From assembly GCF_002160815.1 (NCBI RefSeq), contig NZ_NFLH01000007.1, positions 27,265 to 91,264 of the forward strand: 64,000 nucleotides of DNA, written 5' to 3'. Below the pieces are notes generated by a model, which was not told the origin of the DNA, ran no database searches, and saw only the letters and a list, made by a program, of their open reading frames with translations. The stretch is from Massilimicrobiota sp. An134 (lineage in GTDB: Bacteria > Bacillota_I > Bacilli_A > Erysipelotrichales > Coprobacillaceae). Position numbers and translations under genes: made by a program. Below, piece by piece: positions 35,048-44,604 of the stretch. The first letter of the stretch is position 1. Every line of letters begins with the position of its first letter.

Positions 35048-36301
35048 GTGGAAAAACGTGAACCAAAAGATTTAACAAATTATGATAAACGTTTTGAAGA
35101 AGATCCAAGCTCATTTAATGATTTTCAAGCTATGGATTATGTAAAAGAATTGAAAAATCAAGGTCGTACTGATGATGCAATTGAAGTAGGTAAGACTTTC
35201 TTGCAAGTTGGAGAAGGATTAAGTGGTTTTATTAATCATTATGGTTATGCACTTTATAATAAATACATTAATATTGATGACGATAAAATCAAAGAAAAAG
35301 AAGATTTATTTTTCTCTATTGTTGATGAAATCACAAACTTATGTAAACAAGAAAAATATTCTCCTTTAGAAGCGACAATCAATAAAGCTATGAAGTATGT
35401 CATGAATCAAAAACCTGTTCGTTATCAAAAATTATCTGAACTTTTAGATAAACTTGATGTTCAGACACTTAGCATTGAGCCTTTTGTTAATAGTGCAGGT
35501 AAAGAATATGAATCAAAGAAAGAAAAATGGTATCGTTTAAAAGTTAGATGTTCTTATGAAATGGAAGATTATAAATCTTGTGTAGAATATGCAAACATGG
35601 CTTTTACACAACCTATTAAATGGCATTATAACAATTTAAATTGGGTTAAATACTATCGTGCATCTTCACTTGTACATTTAAAAAGATATGAAGAAGCTGA
35701 AAATGAATTCTTATCATTAGGAAACAAGATTCCAAACGTTGATTCATTCCAAGTGCTTTATGATTTATATATGAATACTGGTAAAGTGAAAGAAGCTTAT
35801 ACAAATCTTGTTTATAAATTCTTTAAAGCTGGATATAATCTTGATGAATTGGGATTATATGAAATGATTTTAGATATGGTGAAAACTGGTCAAAATCAGG
35901 AAGTAATTGATTTAGCAAATGCTTTTGTTTATCAGCTTAAAGCTGAAAATCAAAAAGATGTTTCTCAAAATTCAATTTCTGAACAATATCAAGATACGGA
36001 TAGCAGCTCTTTATATGATCGCTTATATAATCAGTTAATGGAACATCTTGATGAATATATTGATCGTTTTGAAGGAAAAGTTGTTTATTACAACAAAGAT
36101 AAAGAATTTGGTAGTATCGATCAAGATAATGATAGTGATGATCATTTATTCTTTAGACAATCTGATTATATTTATGATGAAATGGTTGAAAAATATGATG
36201 TTGTTGAATATAGCTTAATGAAAACATTTGATTTCAAAAAACAACAACCATCTTCAAAAGCCATTTTAATTAAAACTTTATATGAAGACATCCAATACTA
36301 A
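35048..36301 (+). CDS. TPR-like protein with C-terminal cold-shock-like domain
   Basis: The 417-residue soluble protein is mostly helical, with TPR-like repeats around residues 150-300 (YSCVEYANMAF- and KRYEEAENEFLSLG-type units). Residues about 345-410 read FEGKVVYYNKDKEFGSI, then DDHLFFRQSDYI, which mirrors the cold-shock domain order (GxVKWFNxxKGFGFI, DVFVHxSxI). The GTG at 35048 follows GAGGTGATGAATC; a nearby ATG is out of frame. The mix of protein-binding repeats and a nucleic-acid-type fold suggests an RNA-related adaptor, by inference. The gene is monocistronic. Confidence 0.6.
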   Translation: MEKREPKDLTNYDKRFEEDPSSFNDFQAMDYVKELKNQGRTDDAIEVGKTFLQVGEGLSGFINHYGYALYNKYINIDDDKIKEKEDLFFSIVDEITNLCKQEKYSPLEATINKAMKYVMNQKPVRYQKLSELLDKLDVQTLSIEPFVNSAGKEYESKKEKWYRLKVRCSYEMEDYKSCVEYANMAFTQPIKWHYNNLNWVKYYRASSLVHLKRYEEAENEFLSLGNKIPNVDSFQVLYDLYMNTGKVKEAYTNLVYKFFKAGYNLDELGLYEMILDMVKTGQNQEVIDLANAFVYQLKAENQKDVSQNSISEQYQDTDSSSLYDRLYNQLMEHLDEYIDRFEGKVVYYNKDKEFGSIDQDNDSDDHLFFRQSDYIYDEMVEKYDVVEYSLMKTFDFKKQQPSSKAILIKTLYEDIQY

Positions 36302-36326
36302 GCTATGCTCTGCATAGCTTTTTTTG
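36301..36326 (+). terminator. Terminator of the TPR gene
   Basis: AGCTATGC-TCT-GCATAGCT is an 8-bp perfect stem followed by TTTTTTG. Confidence 0.88.
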
Positions 36327-36370
36327 TCACACAAAGCTGTCTTTTTCATACTCTATAATGAGGTGAAAAT

Positions 36371-37159
36371 GTGTTATCAATATTACAAGAAATGCCTGTT
36401 CTTATTTTTATCGGAGCTATTATTTTTAATTGGTTTTCTACCTTTCTAGGTGCTTCTTTGGTTTATTTCACAAATAAAGAAAATAAACATCTGGTCTCTA
36501 TTGCTTTAGGAAGCAGTGCGGGTATTATGATTGCTGCTTCATTTTTTTCCTTAATTTTACCTGCAATGAACCTTTTAGAAAATATGAATAAATGGTATCT
36601 TATGATTATTCCATTTGGTTTTTTATGTGGTGTTGCATTTTTAGCTTTATGTGATCATTTCTTGCCACATAAACATATGATATCAGGTGAAATAGAAGGT
36701 CTTCAATCACGTTTTTCTAAGAATCAATTATTAATGCTTGCTATGACATTGCACAATATTCCTGAAGGCTTGGCTGTTGGCGTCGCTTTTGCCAGTGCGC
36801 ATCAACAGTTTATTCCAGCATTGGTTCTTTCCATTGGAATAGGTATTCAGAATTTTCCGGAAGGGACAGCTATTGCACTCCCTATGCATCAATATGGAAA
36901 AAGTAAATTCATATCTATGATGTACGGACAATTTTCAGGGATTATTGAAATTCCTTCAGCCATCCTTGGATATATCTTTGCTTCTTTGATTCAAAATATT
37001 CTTCCATTTGCCTTAAGTTTTGCAGCTGGTGCTATGCTGTTTGTCTGTGTGGAAGATATGATCCCAGAAGCCTGTTGCCAACATCAGATTGATATAGGTG
37101 CGCTGTCTTGCATGATTGGCTTTGCAGTGATGATGATTTTAGATATGATGTTATCTTAA
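36371..37159 (+). CDS. ZIP family divalent metal transporter
   Basis: The 262-residue protein has about eight membrane segments. Helix IV carries AMTLHNIPEGLAVGVAFA and helix V IGIQNFPEGTAIALP, the paired HN(I/F)PEG motifs that bind metal in the GufA/ZupT branch. It probably imports zinc, iron or manganese. The GTG at 36371 lies behind GAGGTG. It has no close operon partner. Confidence 0.88.
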   Translation: MLSILQEMPVLIFIGAIIFNWFSTFLGASLVYFTNKENKHLVSIALGSSAGIMIAASFFSLILPAMNLLENMNKWYLMIIPFGFLCGVAFLALCDHFLPHKHMISGEIEGLQSRFSKNQLLMLAMTLHNIPEGLAVGVAFASAHQQFIPALVLSIGIGIQNFPEGTAIALPMHQYGKSKFISMMYGQFSGIIEIPSAILGYIFASLIQNILPFALSFAAGAMLFVCVEDMIPEACCQHQIDIGALSCMIGFAVMMILDMMLS

Positions 37160-37242
37160 TCACTCTATTTTTTACTATTTTAACAAATTTTATAAAAATA
37201 ATTCGTTAAATGCTTATTTTTATTTTATTTTTAAAAAAATGA

Positions 37243-37271
37243 TTGACAAACAATTTTCATTTATTTATGAT
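37243..37271 (+). promoter_or_regulatory. Promoter of the T-box operon
   Basis: A perfect TTGACA (37243-37248) and TATGAT (37266-37271) are 17 bp apart, just upstream of the T-box leader. Confidence 0.8.
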
Positions 37272-37289
37272 AAATGATATATAAAACAA

Positions 37290-37530
37290 AAAGCAATGAT
37301 GTGACGAAGTAAAAATTTCTGTGACATAAGAGATATGATGGCTGGTGCGAATCATACGAAAAGAAATTTTGAATACACCACGGAGCTATTACTTTGATAA
37401 GGGGTAATCGGGGACATAACGTTATTTATGTAAAGTTATTCAACTTATAAAGGTTATAATTGTGAGATTATAATAAATTGAGGTGGTACCGCGTTCACTC
37501 GCCCTCTTGGGACGGGTTTTTTTGTTTTAT
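37290..37530 (+). promoter_or_regulatory. T-box leader with Tyr specifier before the TrpXYZ-type operon
   Basis: Stem I features (GATGGCTGGTGCGAATCAT) and the T-box core GAGGTGGTACCGCG (37479-37492) are clear, ending in a terminator at 37500-37524 with TTTTTTT. The specifier region reads GAA-TAC-ACC, with TAC at 37374-37376 followed by A as in the Ala and Asn T-boxes of this window. So uncharged tRNA-Tyr, not tRNA-Trp, should induce the operon. Confidence 0.85.
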
Positions 37531-37557
37531 AATCTTAAAAATGAGGAGGAATAAAAT

Positions 37558-38535
37558 ATGATCAAAAAACTATCTGTATTATTATTGACAATGGGGTTGC
37601 TTTTAACAGGATGTGCCAGTGAAACAACTGGAACAAAAGAATTATCTGAAGTCAAGATTGGGGCTATACAGTTTGCACAACATCCTGCATTAGATAAAGC
37701 ATATGAAGGATTTAAAGATACTTTAATCGAAGCTGGTGTCAAAGAAGAAAACATTGATTTTCAAAATGCCAGTGGTGATCCTTCCAACTGCCAGACAATT
37801 GCTGAAAAATTTGTCAATGATGGTGATGACTTGATTTATGCTATCGCAACTGATGCCTTACAGGCTGCAGCTAATAAAACAACTGATATTCCTATTGTAG
37901 GAGCTGCTGTTACTGATTTTGAAACAGCAGGTGTTGTCAAATCCAATGAAAAACCAGAAACAAATGTCACTGGAGCTAGTGATTTAAATCCAATCAAGGA
38001 ACAATTAGAACTCTTAAAGACATTGATTCCTGATGCTAAGAAAATCGCAATTTTCTATTGTAGCGATGAAGCAAACTCCGTATATCAAGGAGAAATTGCT
38101 TTACAGGCTGCAAAAGATTTAGGACTAGAAGCCAGTGAAGTGACAGTATCTAATGATTCGAGTGCTATTCAACAGGTTGCACAATCTATGATTGGTCATT
38201 ATGATGCTGTTTATATTCCAACTGACAATCTTCTTGCTTCTAATATGGCAACTGTTGCACAAGTAACAAATGAAAACAATCTGCCAGTGATCGTTGGTGA
38301 AGAAAGTATGTGTGAAAATGGTGGTCTTGCAACTTTGAGTTTAGATTACTATACTGTTGGTCAAAATGCTGGAAAACAGGCTTTAGCTATTCTTAATGGT
38401 GAAGCTCAAGTAGAAGAAACACCTGTCACTTTTGTTGAAGGAAAAGACTGTCAATATTTTATTAATCAAAAAGTAGCTACTCAATTAGGTATTGATATTC
38501 CTACTGAGCTGAATGCAACTATGATTGGAGAATAA
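37558..38535 (+). CDS. ABC substrate-binding lipoprotein, TrpX-like (aromatic amino acid)
   Basis: The 325-residue protein has a lipoprotein signal peptide with lipobox LLTGC (Cys near 19). It then belongs to the ABC_sub_bind family (VKIGAIQFAQHPALDKAYEGF, ATDALQAAANKT, YIPTDNLLASNM, TLSLDYYTVGQNAGKQA). Homologues with this permease/ATPase set are TrpXYZ importers. The T-box with a Tyr specifier suggests tyrosine as the substrate here. First gene of a three-gene operon. Confidence 0.88.
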   Translation: MIKKLSVLLLTMGLLLTGCASETTGTKELSEVKIGAIQFAQHPALDKAYEGFKDTLIEAGVKEENIDFQNASGDPSNCQTIAEKFVNDGDDLIYAIATDALQAAANKTTDIPIVGAAVTDFETAGVVKSNEKPETNVTGASDLNPIKEQLELLKTLIPDAKKIAIFYCSDEANSVYQGEIALQAAKDLGLEASEVTVSNDSSAIQQVAQSMIGHYDAVYIPTDNLLASNMATVAQVTNENNLPVIVGEESMCENGGLATLSLDYYTVGQNAGKQALAILNGEAQVEETPVTFVEGKDCQYFINQKVATQLGIDIPTELNATMIGE

Positions 38536-38537
38536 TT

Positions 38538-39464
38538 ATGGCGATATTATTATCTTTACAGGGAGCCATTGGTCAAGGTATTTTATGGGGAATTATGGCT
38601 CTAGGTATTTATTTAACTTTTCGCATTTTAGATATTGCTGATTTATCAGTTGATGGCAGTTTTGCGACCGGAGGAGCCGTTTGTGCTGTTGCACTGGTCG
38701 CTGGTGTACATCCCTTAGTTGCCATCATTTTGGCAACACTGGCTGGTTTTTTAGCAGGATTTATAACAGGATTTTTGCATACCAAATGTCAAATGCCTGC
38801 CATTTTAGCTGGGATATTAACACAGCTTGCACTCTATTCTATTAATTTAAGAATCATGGGAAAAAGTAATATTCCATTATTACAGTCTTCTACGCTTTTT
38901 AAAGATTTAGCTAATGTCATTCCATTAACATCACAATGGATTACAATCTGTATCGGTCTTGTCTTTAGTTTCATTGTGGTGGCTGGTATTTACTGGTTTT
39001 TAGGAACCGAATTTGGTTCATGTTTAAGAGCAACTGGAAATAATGAAAATATGGTGAGAGCCAATGGTGTCAATACTGATACGATGAAACTTTTTGGTTT
39101 AATGTTAAGTAATGGACTTGTCGCTATGAGTGGTGCTTTGGTCACTCAACAACAAAGTGTAGCTGATGTCAAAATGGGAACAGGTGCCATTGTCATTGGT
39201 TTGGCTTCCATTGTCATTGGTGAAGTGATTTTTGGTAAAAAAGCTGGTTTTAAATTACGTTTAACATCTATTGTTGTGGGTTCTATTATCTATCGTATGA
39301 TTGTAGCAATTGTTTTACAGATGGGATTAAATACAGATGATTTAAAGCTTTTAACTGCTTTGATTGTTGCCATTGCACTGACTGTTCCTGTCATTATTGA
39401 TAAAAAGAAACGTTTAACAATGTATAAAAAATTAACAGGAAAGGAATTTGAAAATCATGCTTAA
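38538..39464 (+). CDS. ABC permease, TrpY-like
   Basis: The 308-residue permease has eight to ten hydrophobic helices and the features of the branched-chain-like permease family (LDIADLSVDGSFATGGAVCA, then GSCLRATGNNENMVRANGV, a coupling loop for the ATPase). It lies 2 bp after the binding-protein gene and overlaps the ATPase gene by 8 bp. It forms the channel of the importer. Confidence 0.87.
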   Translation: MAILLSLQGAIGQGILWGIMALGIYLTFRILDIADLSVDGSFATGGAVCAVALVAGVHPLVAIILATLAGFLAGFITGFLHTKCQMPAILAGILTQLALYSINLRIMGKSNIPLLQSSTLFKDLANVIPLTSQWITICIGLVFSFIVVAGIYWFLGTEFGSCLRATGNNENMVRANGVNTDTMKLFGLMLSNGLVAMSGALVTQQQSVADVKMGTGAIVIGLASIVIGEVIFGKKAGFKLRLTSIVVGSIIYRMIVAIVLQMGLNTDDLKLLTALIVAIALTVPVIIDKKKRLTMYKKLTGKEFENHA

Positions 39465-40251
39465 ATTAGAAAAAGTTTCTAAATCTTTCCATGTTGGAAC
39501 TCCAAATGAAAAATGTGTCATTAACAAACTAGATTTAGAACTCAAACAGGGAGATTTTGTGACTGTGATAGGTGGCAATGGTGCTGGGAAAAGTACCCTT
39601 TTAAACCTTATTGCTGGGGTTTATCCTATTGATTGTGGAATCATGACTTTAGATGGTCAAGATATATCTTTATCGCCTGAATATCAGCGTGCCAAATTCA
39701 TTGGGCGTGTTTTTCAAGATCCTATGATGGGTACGGCTTCTGATATGCAAATTATTGAAAATCTAGCGATGGCTGCACGTCGTGGTCAAAAACGTAGTTT
39801 ACACTGGGGTGTAACAAAAAAAGAAAAAGAAGAATACTATGAAATTGTTAAAGCCTTAGGGTTAGGCTTAGAAGACCGTTTAACAACGAAAGTCGGCTTA
39901 TTATCAGGTGGACAGCGTCAAGCCTTAACACTTTTAATGGCTACGCTCAATAAACCTAAGCTGTTATTACTGGATGAGCATACAGCAGCATTAGATCCTG
40001 CTACCAGTACAAAAGTTTTAACTCTGACAAAACAGATCGTGACTGAGCAACATTTAACTGCCATGATGGTTACACATAATATGAAAGATGCCATAGATAT
40101 TGGAAATCGTCTCATTATGATGTATGATGGTCGTATTATTTATGATGTTCAAGGTGAAGAGAAAAAACAATTAACTGTGAATGATTTGCTTAAGAAATTT
40201 GAAGAAGCCATTGGTGAAGAATTTGTCAATGATAGAATGTTATTAGGCTAG
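39457..40251 (+). CDS. ABC ATPase, TrpZ-like
   Basis: The 264-residue ATPase has Walker A GGNGAGKSTLLN, signature LLSGGQRQALTL and Walker B LLLLDEHTAALDP followed by the MMVTHNMKDA switch. ATG at 39457 overlaps the permease stop (ATGCTTAA) and follows GGAAAGGAA. The histidine in DEHTAALDP is the usual variant in this subfamily. It powers the importer encoded by the two preceding genes. Confidence 0.9.
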   Translation: MLKLEKVSKSFHVGTPNEKCVINKLDLELKQGDFVTVIGGNGAGKSTLLNLIAGVYPIDCGIMTLDGQDISLSPEYQRAKFIGRVFQDPMMGTASDMQIIENLAMAARRGQKRSLHWGVTKKEKEEYYEIVKALGLGLEDRLTTKVGLLSGGQRQALTLLMATLNKPKLLLLDEHTAALDPATSTKVLTLTKQIVTEQHLTAMMVTHNMKDAIDIGNRLIMMYDGRIIYDVQGEEKKQLTVNDLLKKFEEAIGEEFVNDRMLLG

Positions 40252-40268
40252 TTATCTAGCCTTTTTTT
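40245..40268 (+). terminator. Terminator of the aromatic amino acid ABC operon
   Basis: AGGCTAG-TTAT-CTAGCCT followed by TTTTTT overlaps the ATPase stop codon. Confidence 0.88.
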
Positions 40269-40892
40269 AATGACAAATAAACGTTCTTTTTCCACAACAC
40301 AATAAAAAACCTCATGATAATCATGAATTCCAGCTTCTTTCAACTTTTTAATCAACCAATTTTCATCACGATTCATTAACTGCAAGATTTCATAATTAAT
40401 TTGACCATCACTAATAATGGCTGCTGGTGCTTTCACTTCACTGTTTTTCGTTTCAATCACAGATAACTGACCATCTGTTTCTAACACTGCAAAGTCAACT
40501 TCTGATAAAGAACCAATCCCCTGCTCTCTTAAATGATGACAAAGATCATCAACACTATATTTTAATGAAGCCATTTTCTTTTGATTCAGTTTTCCTTGAA
40601 AGACAATAAAGGTTGGATGTCCTTCTACCATCTTTTTAAAAAATGGACTCTTTAATGAAATCAGCGTAAATAGCTTATCCATAAAAACAATGACTAAAAC
40701 TGCAAGTGCTGCCTGTAAAAAGTTAACATTTTCATTTCCAATTGAAATTGTCATCAATTCACTAATAATTAAAAATACAATTAAATCTGAAACACTGAGT
40801 TTACTCATTTCTTTTTTACCTAAAAAACGAATCATCAAGACAAGTAAAATATACGTTCCAAAACTTTCTATAAAGATTTCTATATATTTCAT
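40248..40892 (-). CDS. DUF421 / YetF-like membrane protein
   Basis: The 214-residue protein has three N-terminal helices, with the family motif IRFLGKKEMSKLSVSDLIVFLIISEL, and a cytoplasmic C-terminal part (PTFIVFQGKLNQKKM, SEVDFAVLETDGQLSVI). YetF family members sit in the membrane of spore formers; in Bacillus some affect spore germination or membrane state. ATG at 40892 follows AAAGGAG; the frame upstream to 40967 overlaps the divergent gene. It converges with the ABC operon over 4 bp. Confidence 0.85.
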   Translation of the reverse strand: MKYIEIFIESFGTYILLVLMIRFLGKKEMSKLSVSDLIVFLIISELMTISIGNENVNFLQAALAVLVIVFMDKLFTLISLKSPFFKKMVEGHPTFIVFQGKLNQKKMASLKYSVDDLCHHLREQGIGSLSEVDFAVLETDGQLSVIETKNSEVKAPAAIISDGQINYEILQLMNRDENWLIKKLKEAGIHDYHEVFYCVVEKERLFVIKKRLDN

Positions 40893-40933
40893 AAAAGAAA
40901 ACTCCTTTGCATACAGTATATTAGGAGGAAACC

Positions 40934-41287
40934 ATGAAACAAACACTACGTACTTATATTTATACATGTTTAATTTTTCTCATTCCTTTTATACTTATCT
41001 CTCTTATTCTTTCCCTTTTATCTTATTTCATGCAAATCAATCATTTATTTATTCAAATCATTCTGCAAGTATTCGCTTATATGACACTTATTATTGCAGC
41101 GTTATATATGACATCACATTTACCTGATCATCGCATGAAACACTGTTTATTCTTTTCTCTCTTGTATTTTTTAATAAGCTTATGCCTTCATCTTGATGAT
41201 ATTCAATATGTTCATTTGATTTTCAAGTCATGCATATTTTTATTGATTGGCTTTTTTAAAGAAATCAAAACACGTACGATTGCATAA
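40934..41287 (+). CDS. Small membrane protein, possibly TIGR04086 family
   Basis: The 117-residue protein has four hydrophobic segments with short loops. ATG at 40934 follows TTAGGAGGAAACC. It diverges from the DUF421 gene with only about 40 bp between starts, so promoters overlap. The length and helix layout recall the YrzE/TIGR04086 proteins, but no strict motif supports that. Function unknown. Confidence 0.5.
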   Translation: MKQTLRTYIYTCLIFLIPFILISLILSLLSYFMQINHLFIQIILQVFAYMTLIIAALYMTSHLPDHRMKHCLFFSLLYFLISLCLHLDDIQYVHLIFKSCIFLLIGFFKEIKTRTIA

Positions 41288-41358
41288 AAAAAGGAACTTA
41301 TCTGAAATGAATCCAAATTCAATCATAAAGATTCACTTCAGGACAGTTCCTTTTTAAA
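41286..41358. terminator. Bidirectional terminator between two small membrane genes
   Basis: AAAAAAGGAACT and AGTTCCTTTTT form the base of a long hairpin that also pairs TCTGAAATGAATC with GATTCACTTCAGGA. It serves the convergent genes ending at 41287 and 41354. Confidence 0.8.
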
Positions 41359-41650
41359 ATAATAATAAGCATGAAAAGAATACTGCTACTACTATTAATA
41401 TGACATAAGGTATACGTACTAAACAAGCCAACGCTGTATTTTTCTTTAAATCATTAACCATAGAATCTTCTAATACTCCTACAAACAATGTTGCTGCAGC
41501 AATATTAAAGAAATTTAATGGTCCCAAATAAAGTTCCAGTGTACTCATAGGAAGAATAAAAGCATAGATGCCGTTGACAACAACAACAATGATTAAAAAG
41601 ACAACCCACAATGTTAACACTGTTCGATTAAATTGACGACTTTCTTGCAT
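41354..41650 (-). CDS. Small membrane protein of unknown function
   Basis: The 98-residue protein has a short polar start (MQESRQFNRTV) and three hydrophobic segments. ATG at 41650 was chosen behind GGTGGTGATC; the frame runs on to 41713 without a ribosome binding site. I do not recognise the family. The FFNIAAATLFVGVLEDSMV stretch suggests paired helices with a short acidic loop. Confidence 0.6.
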   Translation of the reverse strand: MQESRQFNRTVLTLWVVFLIIVVVVNGIYAFILPMSTLELYLGPLNFFNIAAATLFVGVLEDSMVNDLKKNTALACLVRIPYVILIVVAVFFSCLLLF

Positions 41651-41806
41651 ATGATCACCACCTACTTCTTTGCCATAATTATTATATACTATTTTCATAA
41701 AAATAACAAACATACAAACGTTTCACTATAAAATTATTGGATTTTTTATTAAATTCCCCTATAATATAAGAAAGAAATATGAAAAATTGAAAGTGAGGGG
41801 TTGTCA

Positions 41807-42127
41807 ATGATACATATTGTCTTATGCTGTGCAGCTGCCATGTCAACAAGCTTATTGGTAGAAAAAATGAAAAGAGAAGCGGATTACCAAGGAATTCGTG
41901 TTGATATAAGAGCTGTTGGAGTTCATGATGTTCATCAGGCTACAGATGCCAATATCATTTTATTAGCTCCACAAGTGAAATATATTAAAAAACAATTACA
42001 AAAAGCTTTACCAGATATACCAGTTATGGATATTTCTATGCGTGATTATGGAACAATGAATGGTAAAAACGTATTCCAAAATGCTATGGCAATGATTGAA
42101 CAAAATAAATCGGATGAGATGGGATAA
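41807..42127 (+). CDS. Orphan PTS IIB component, lactose/cellobiose type
   Basis: The 106-residue cytoplasmic domain begins IHIVLCCAAAMSTSLLVEKM. The cysteine aligned with the phospho-Cys of ChbB is kept, although the usual CSAGMSTS reads CAAAMSTS. It would accept phosphate from a IIA and pass it to sugar at a IIC. Neither IIA nor IIC is adjacent. ATG at 41807 follows GAGGGG; a TTG two codons earlier is less likely. TATAAT at about 41760 could be its -10. Confidence 0.8.
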   Translation: MIHIVLCCAAAMSTSLLVEKMKREADYQGIRVDIRAVGVHDVHQATDANIILLAPQVKYIKKQLQKALPDIPVMDISMRDYGTMNGKNVFQNAMAMIEQNKSDEMG

Positions 42128-42143
42128 CCATCTTTTTTTATTG

Positions 42144-42173
42144 AAAAAAAAAGATGATGTCAGTACATCATCT
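42144..42173 (-). terminator. Terminator of the mltG-greA operon
   Basis: AGATGATGT-ACTG-ACATCATCT is a 9-bp stem followed by eight T on the minus strand. The greA stop codon lies at its base. Confidence 0.88.
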
Positions 42174-42657
42174 AAGCCATATATTCAATCTTTAAAATTT
42201 TGACTTCATATGGTTCAGCCACCCCGACTGAAACAATTTCATTGATACCATGATCAAGAATAGCTTTTGCTAGAGGTGATTCATTTGAAATTTTACCATT
42301 TAATGGATCTGTTTCAAATGTCCCAACAATTGTAAAAGTTTCTTCTTGAGCATCTGCTTCAGATAAATCTAAAATTGTAACAGTAGCACCAGGTTTCGCA
42401 ACTGTGCTATCTAATTGTGATTCATCAATAATTTGCACATGTAGTAACATTTGATCAATTTCTTTGATTCTCGCTTCAATATGTGCCTGTTTATCTCTAG
42501 CTGCATCATAATCAGCATTTTCTGACAAGTCACCTTGAGAACGTGCTAATTGCAACTCTTCAATAACTTTTGGTCTTTCAACATTAATTAATTGTTCTTT
42601 TTCCTGTTTTAATTTTTCAACCCCACTTTGGGTTAATAAAACTGCATCATGATCCAT
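42172..42657 (-). CDS. greA: Transcription elongation factor GreA
   Basis: The 161-residue protein has the N-terminal coiled coil (LTQSGVEKLKQEKEQL, ARSQGDLSENADYDAARDKQ) with the acidic tip that stimulates RNA polymerase cleavage. The C-terminal FKBP-like domain has GTFETDPLNGKISNESPLAKA. It is the last gene of the yrrL-type operon, as in B. subtilis. Confidence 0.95.
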   Translation of the reverse strand: MDHDAVLLTQSGVEKLKQEKEQLINVERPKVIEELQLARSQGDLSENADYDAARDKQAHIEARIKEIDQMLLHVQIIDESQLDSTVAKPGATVTILDLSEADAQEETFTIVGTFETDPLNGKISNESPLAKAILDHGINEIVSVGVAEPYEVKILKIEYMA

Positions 42658-42730
42658 ATCTATTCACCTCGCAGACTATACTATAACATAAATACCTTGA
42701 AAATACTAGCATTTCTCATGTAAATTTTCA

Positions 42731-43357
42731 TTATTCATCGACAATACTTTTAATCTTTGTCATCAATAAATCAACAGCAACATGATTACTTCCACCCTCT
42801 GGAATGATAATATGTGCATATTTTTTAGATGGCTCTATAAACTGTTCATGCATTGGTCTAACAGTCTTTAAATACTGTTGACATACTGAGTCCAAACTTC
42901 TTCCTCTTTCTTCAATATCACGTCTTAAACGTCGAATAAAGCGAATATCACTATCAGTATCTACATAAACCAAAATATCACAAAGTTCCCTTACAGTCGG
43001 TTCAGCCAAAACAAAGATTCCTTCCAAAATAATAACATCGCGACCTTCAATCACTTCTGTGACTTGACTACGTGTATGTAAAGTATAATCATATGTTGGT
43101 TTTTCTATACGTTCTTTATTCTTCAACTTCTTTAAATGCATGACTAATAAATCTGTATCAAAAGCCAGTGGATGATCATAATTTGTTTTTACACGTTGTT
43201 CAAAAGTGAGATGACTCTGATCTTTATAATAGTCATCTTGTCTGATAATTTTGACTTTGTGATGTCCTTTAAAATAATCATAAAGCTGCTTTGCGATAGA
43301 CGTCTTCCCCGATGCACTTCCTCCTGCTATTCCAATAATAACGGCTTGCTCTCTCAT
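42731..43357 (-). CDS. udk: Uridine kinase
   Basis: The 208-residue P-loop kinase phosphorylates uridine and cytidine in pyrimidine salvage. It has Walker [31 protein letters not shown] and the [11 protein letters not shown] lid motif. Its start overlaps the U32 gene stop by 4 bp. Its place between the U32 pair and greA matches B. subtilis. Confidence 0.95.
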   Translation of the reverse strand: MREQAVIIGIAGGSASGKTSIAKQLYDYFKGHHKVKIIRQDDYYKDQSHLTFEQRVKTNYDHPLAFDTDLLVMHLKKLKNKERIEKPTYDYTLHTRSQVTEVIEGRDVIILEGIFVLAEPTVRELCDILVYVDTDSDIRFIRRLRRDIEERGRSLDSVCQQYLKTVRPMHEQFIEPSKKYAHIIIPEGGSNHVAVDLLMTKIKSIVDE

Positions 43358-44604
43358 ACATTTCTCACCTTTCTTCCCATATCATTGCTTAAAACCTGAT
43401 AAGGTATTTCTACATAAAGAATTTCCATTGGATGATTAGCTACATCAATCTCTTCCATATCTTCATTATAAAGTTTTTTGACAGTAAAGCAAAGATTATC
43501 ATGATGAGGTGAGAAAACTTCAATCTGATCACCGATTTTAAAATAGTTTCTCTGTTCAATCTTAGCCAGCTTTGTTTCTTTATCATAATCTACAATACGC
43601 ATAACAAATTCCTGTGTTGGATGTTCATCACGCATATTAAACAACTGTTCATTGACAGTAGGATGTTCATAATAAAAACCATGACAGAAAGCACGATTGG
43701 CTGCTTTCAACAATTCTTTTTCAAAATAATCACTTTGTTGGAAATGATCAGGATCTTCACAATAGGTATCTATTAATTTACGGTAAGTCGATACGACTGT
43801 CGCAATATAATGAACTGATTTCATTCTTCCTTCAATCTTAAATGAATCTACTCCCAGCTCAATAAGCTCTCCAATATGTGCAACAAGTGACATATCTTTG
43901 CTGGACATACTAAATGGCATATCATTTTCCTGATTAACCAATTCACCATCCTGATACAAGTCATAATACCAGCGACAAGACTGTGAGCAACCGCCACGAT
44001 TGGCATCTCGTCGACTTAAATAATTAGAAAGCATACATCTTCCTGAATAATGGATACACATGGCTCCATGAATAAAATATTCGATATCCACATCAACTTT
44101 ATCCATAATACGTTTTAAATCATCATACGTCACTTCACGCCCTAAGACAACACGATCCATTCCCATATTCTGATAAAAAGAAATCGCCTGACTATTTAAA
44201 GTCGAAAGCTGTGTAGACACATGAACTTCCAAACCAAGTTTCATATCTTTAGCTATTTTCATGATATATGGGTCTGCCACAATAATAGCTGTTACCCCTA
44301 TCTCATCTAATTTTTTTAAATAATCTTTTAATCCCTCTAAATTATCCTGATGTAAAATAATATTACAAGTGACATGAATATGCGCTCCATACTTTTTCGC
44401 AAATTCTACACCTTCTTGAATATCTTCTAACGAAAAGTTTGAAGCCTGAGAACGTAACGAAAATTCTTTTCCACCTACAAATACAGCATCAGCCCCATAC
44501 ATAATAGCCACCTTTAATTTTTCTAAGTTTCCTGCTGGCGCAAGCAACTCTGGCTTTTTTATAATTTTTCTTTTTCCATTAATGATTTGACTGATTTTTC
44601 TCAT
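43354..44604 (-). CDS. U32 family protein, tRNA U34 hydroxylation factor (TrhP2/YrrO-like)
   Basis: The 416-residue protein has the U32 pattern [30 protein letters not shown] and [38 protein letters not shown], with the cysteines expected to hold an iron-sulfur cluster. B. subtilis YrrN-YrrO are needed for 5-hydroxyuridine at tRNA wobble U34, using prephenate. It overlaps the other U32 gene by 26 bp, so both probably form a complex. Confidence 0.9.
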   Translation of the reverse strand: MRKISQIINGKRKIIKKPELLAPAGNLEKLKVAIMYGADAVFVGGKEFSLRSQASNFSLEDIQEGVEFAKKYGAHIHVTCNIILHQDNLEGLKDYLKKLDEIGVTAIIVADPYIMKIAKDMKLGLEVHVSTQLSTLNSQAISFYQNMGMDRVVLGREVTYDDLKRIMDKVDVDIEYFIHGAMCIHYSGRCMLSNYLSRRDANRGGCSQSCRWYYDLYQDGELVNQENDMPFSMSSKDMSLVAHIGELIELGVDSFKIEGRMKSVHYIATVVSTYRKLIDTYCEDPDHFQQSDYFEKELLKAANRAFCHGFYYEHPTVNEQLFNMRDEHPTQEFVMRIVDYDKETKLAKIEQRNYFKIGDQIEVFSPHHDNLCFTVKKLYNEDMEEIDVANHPMEILYVEIPYQVLSNDMGRKVRNV

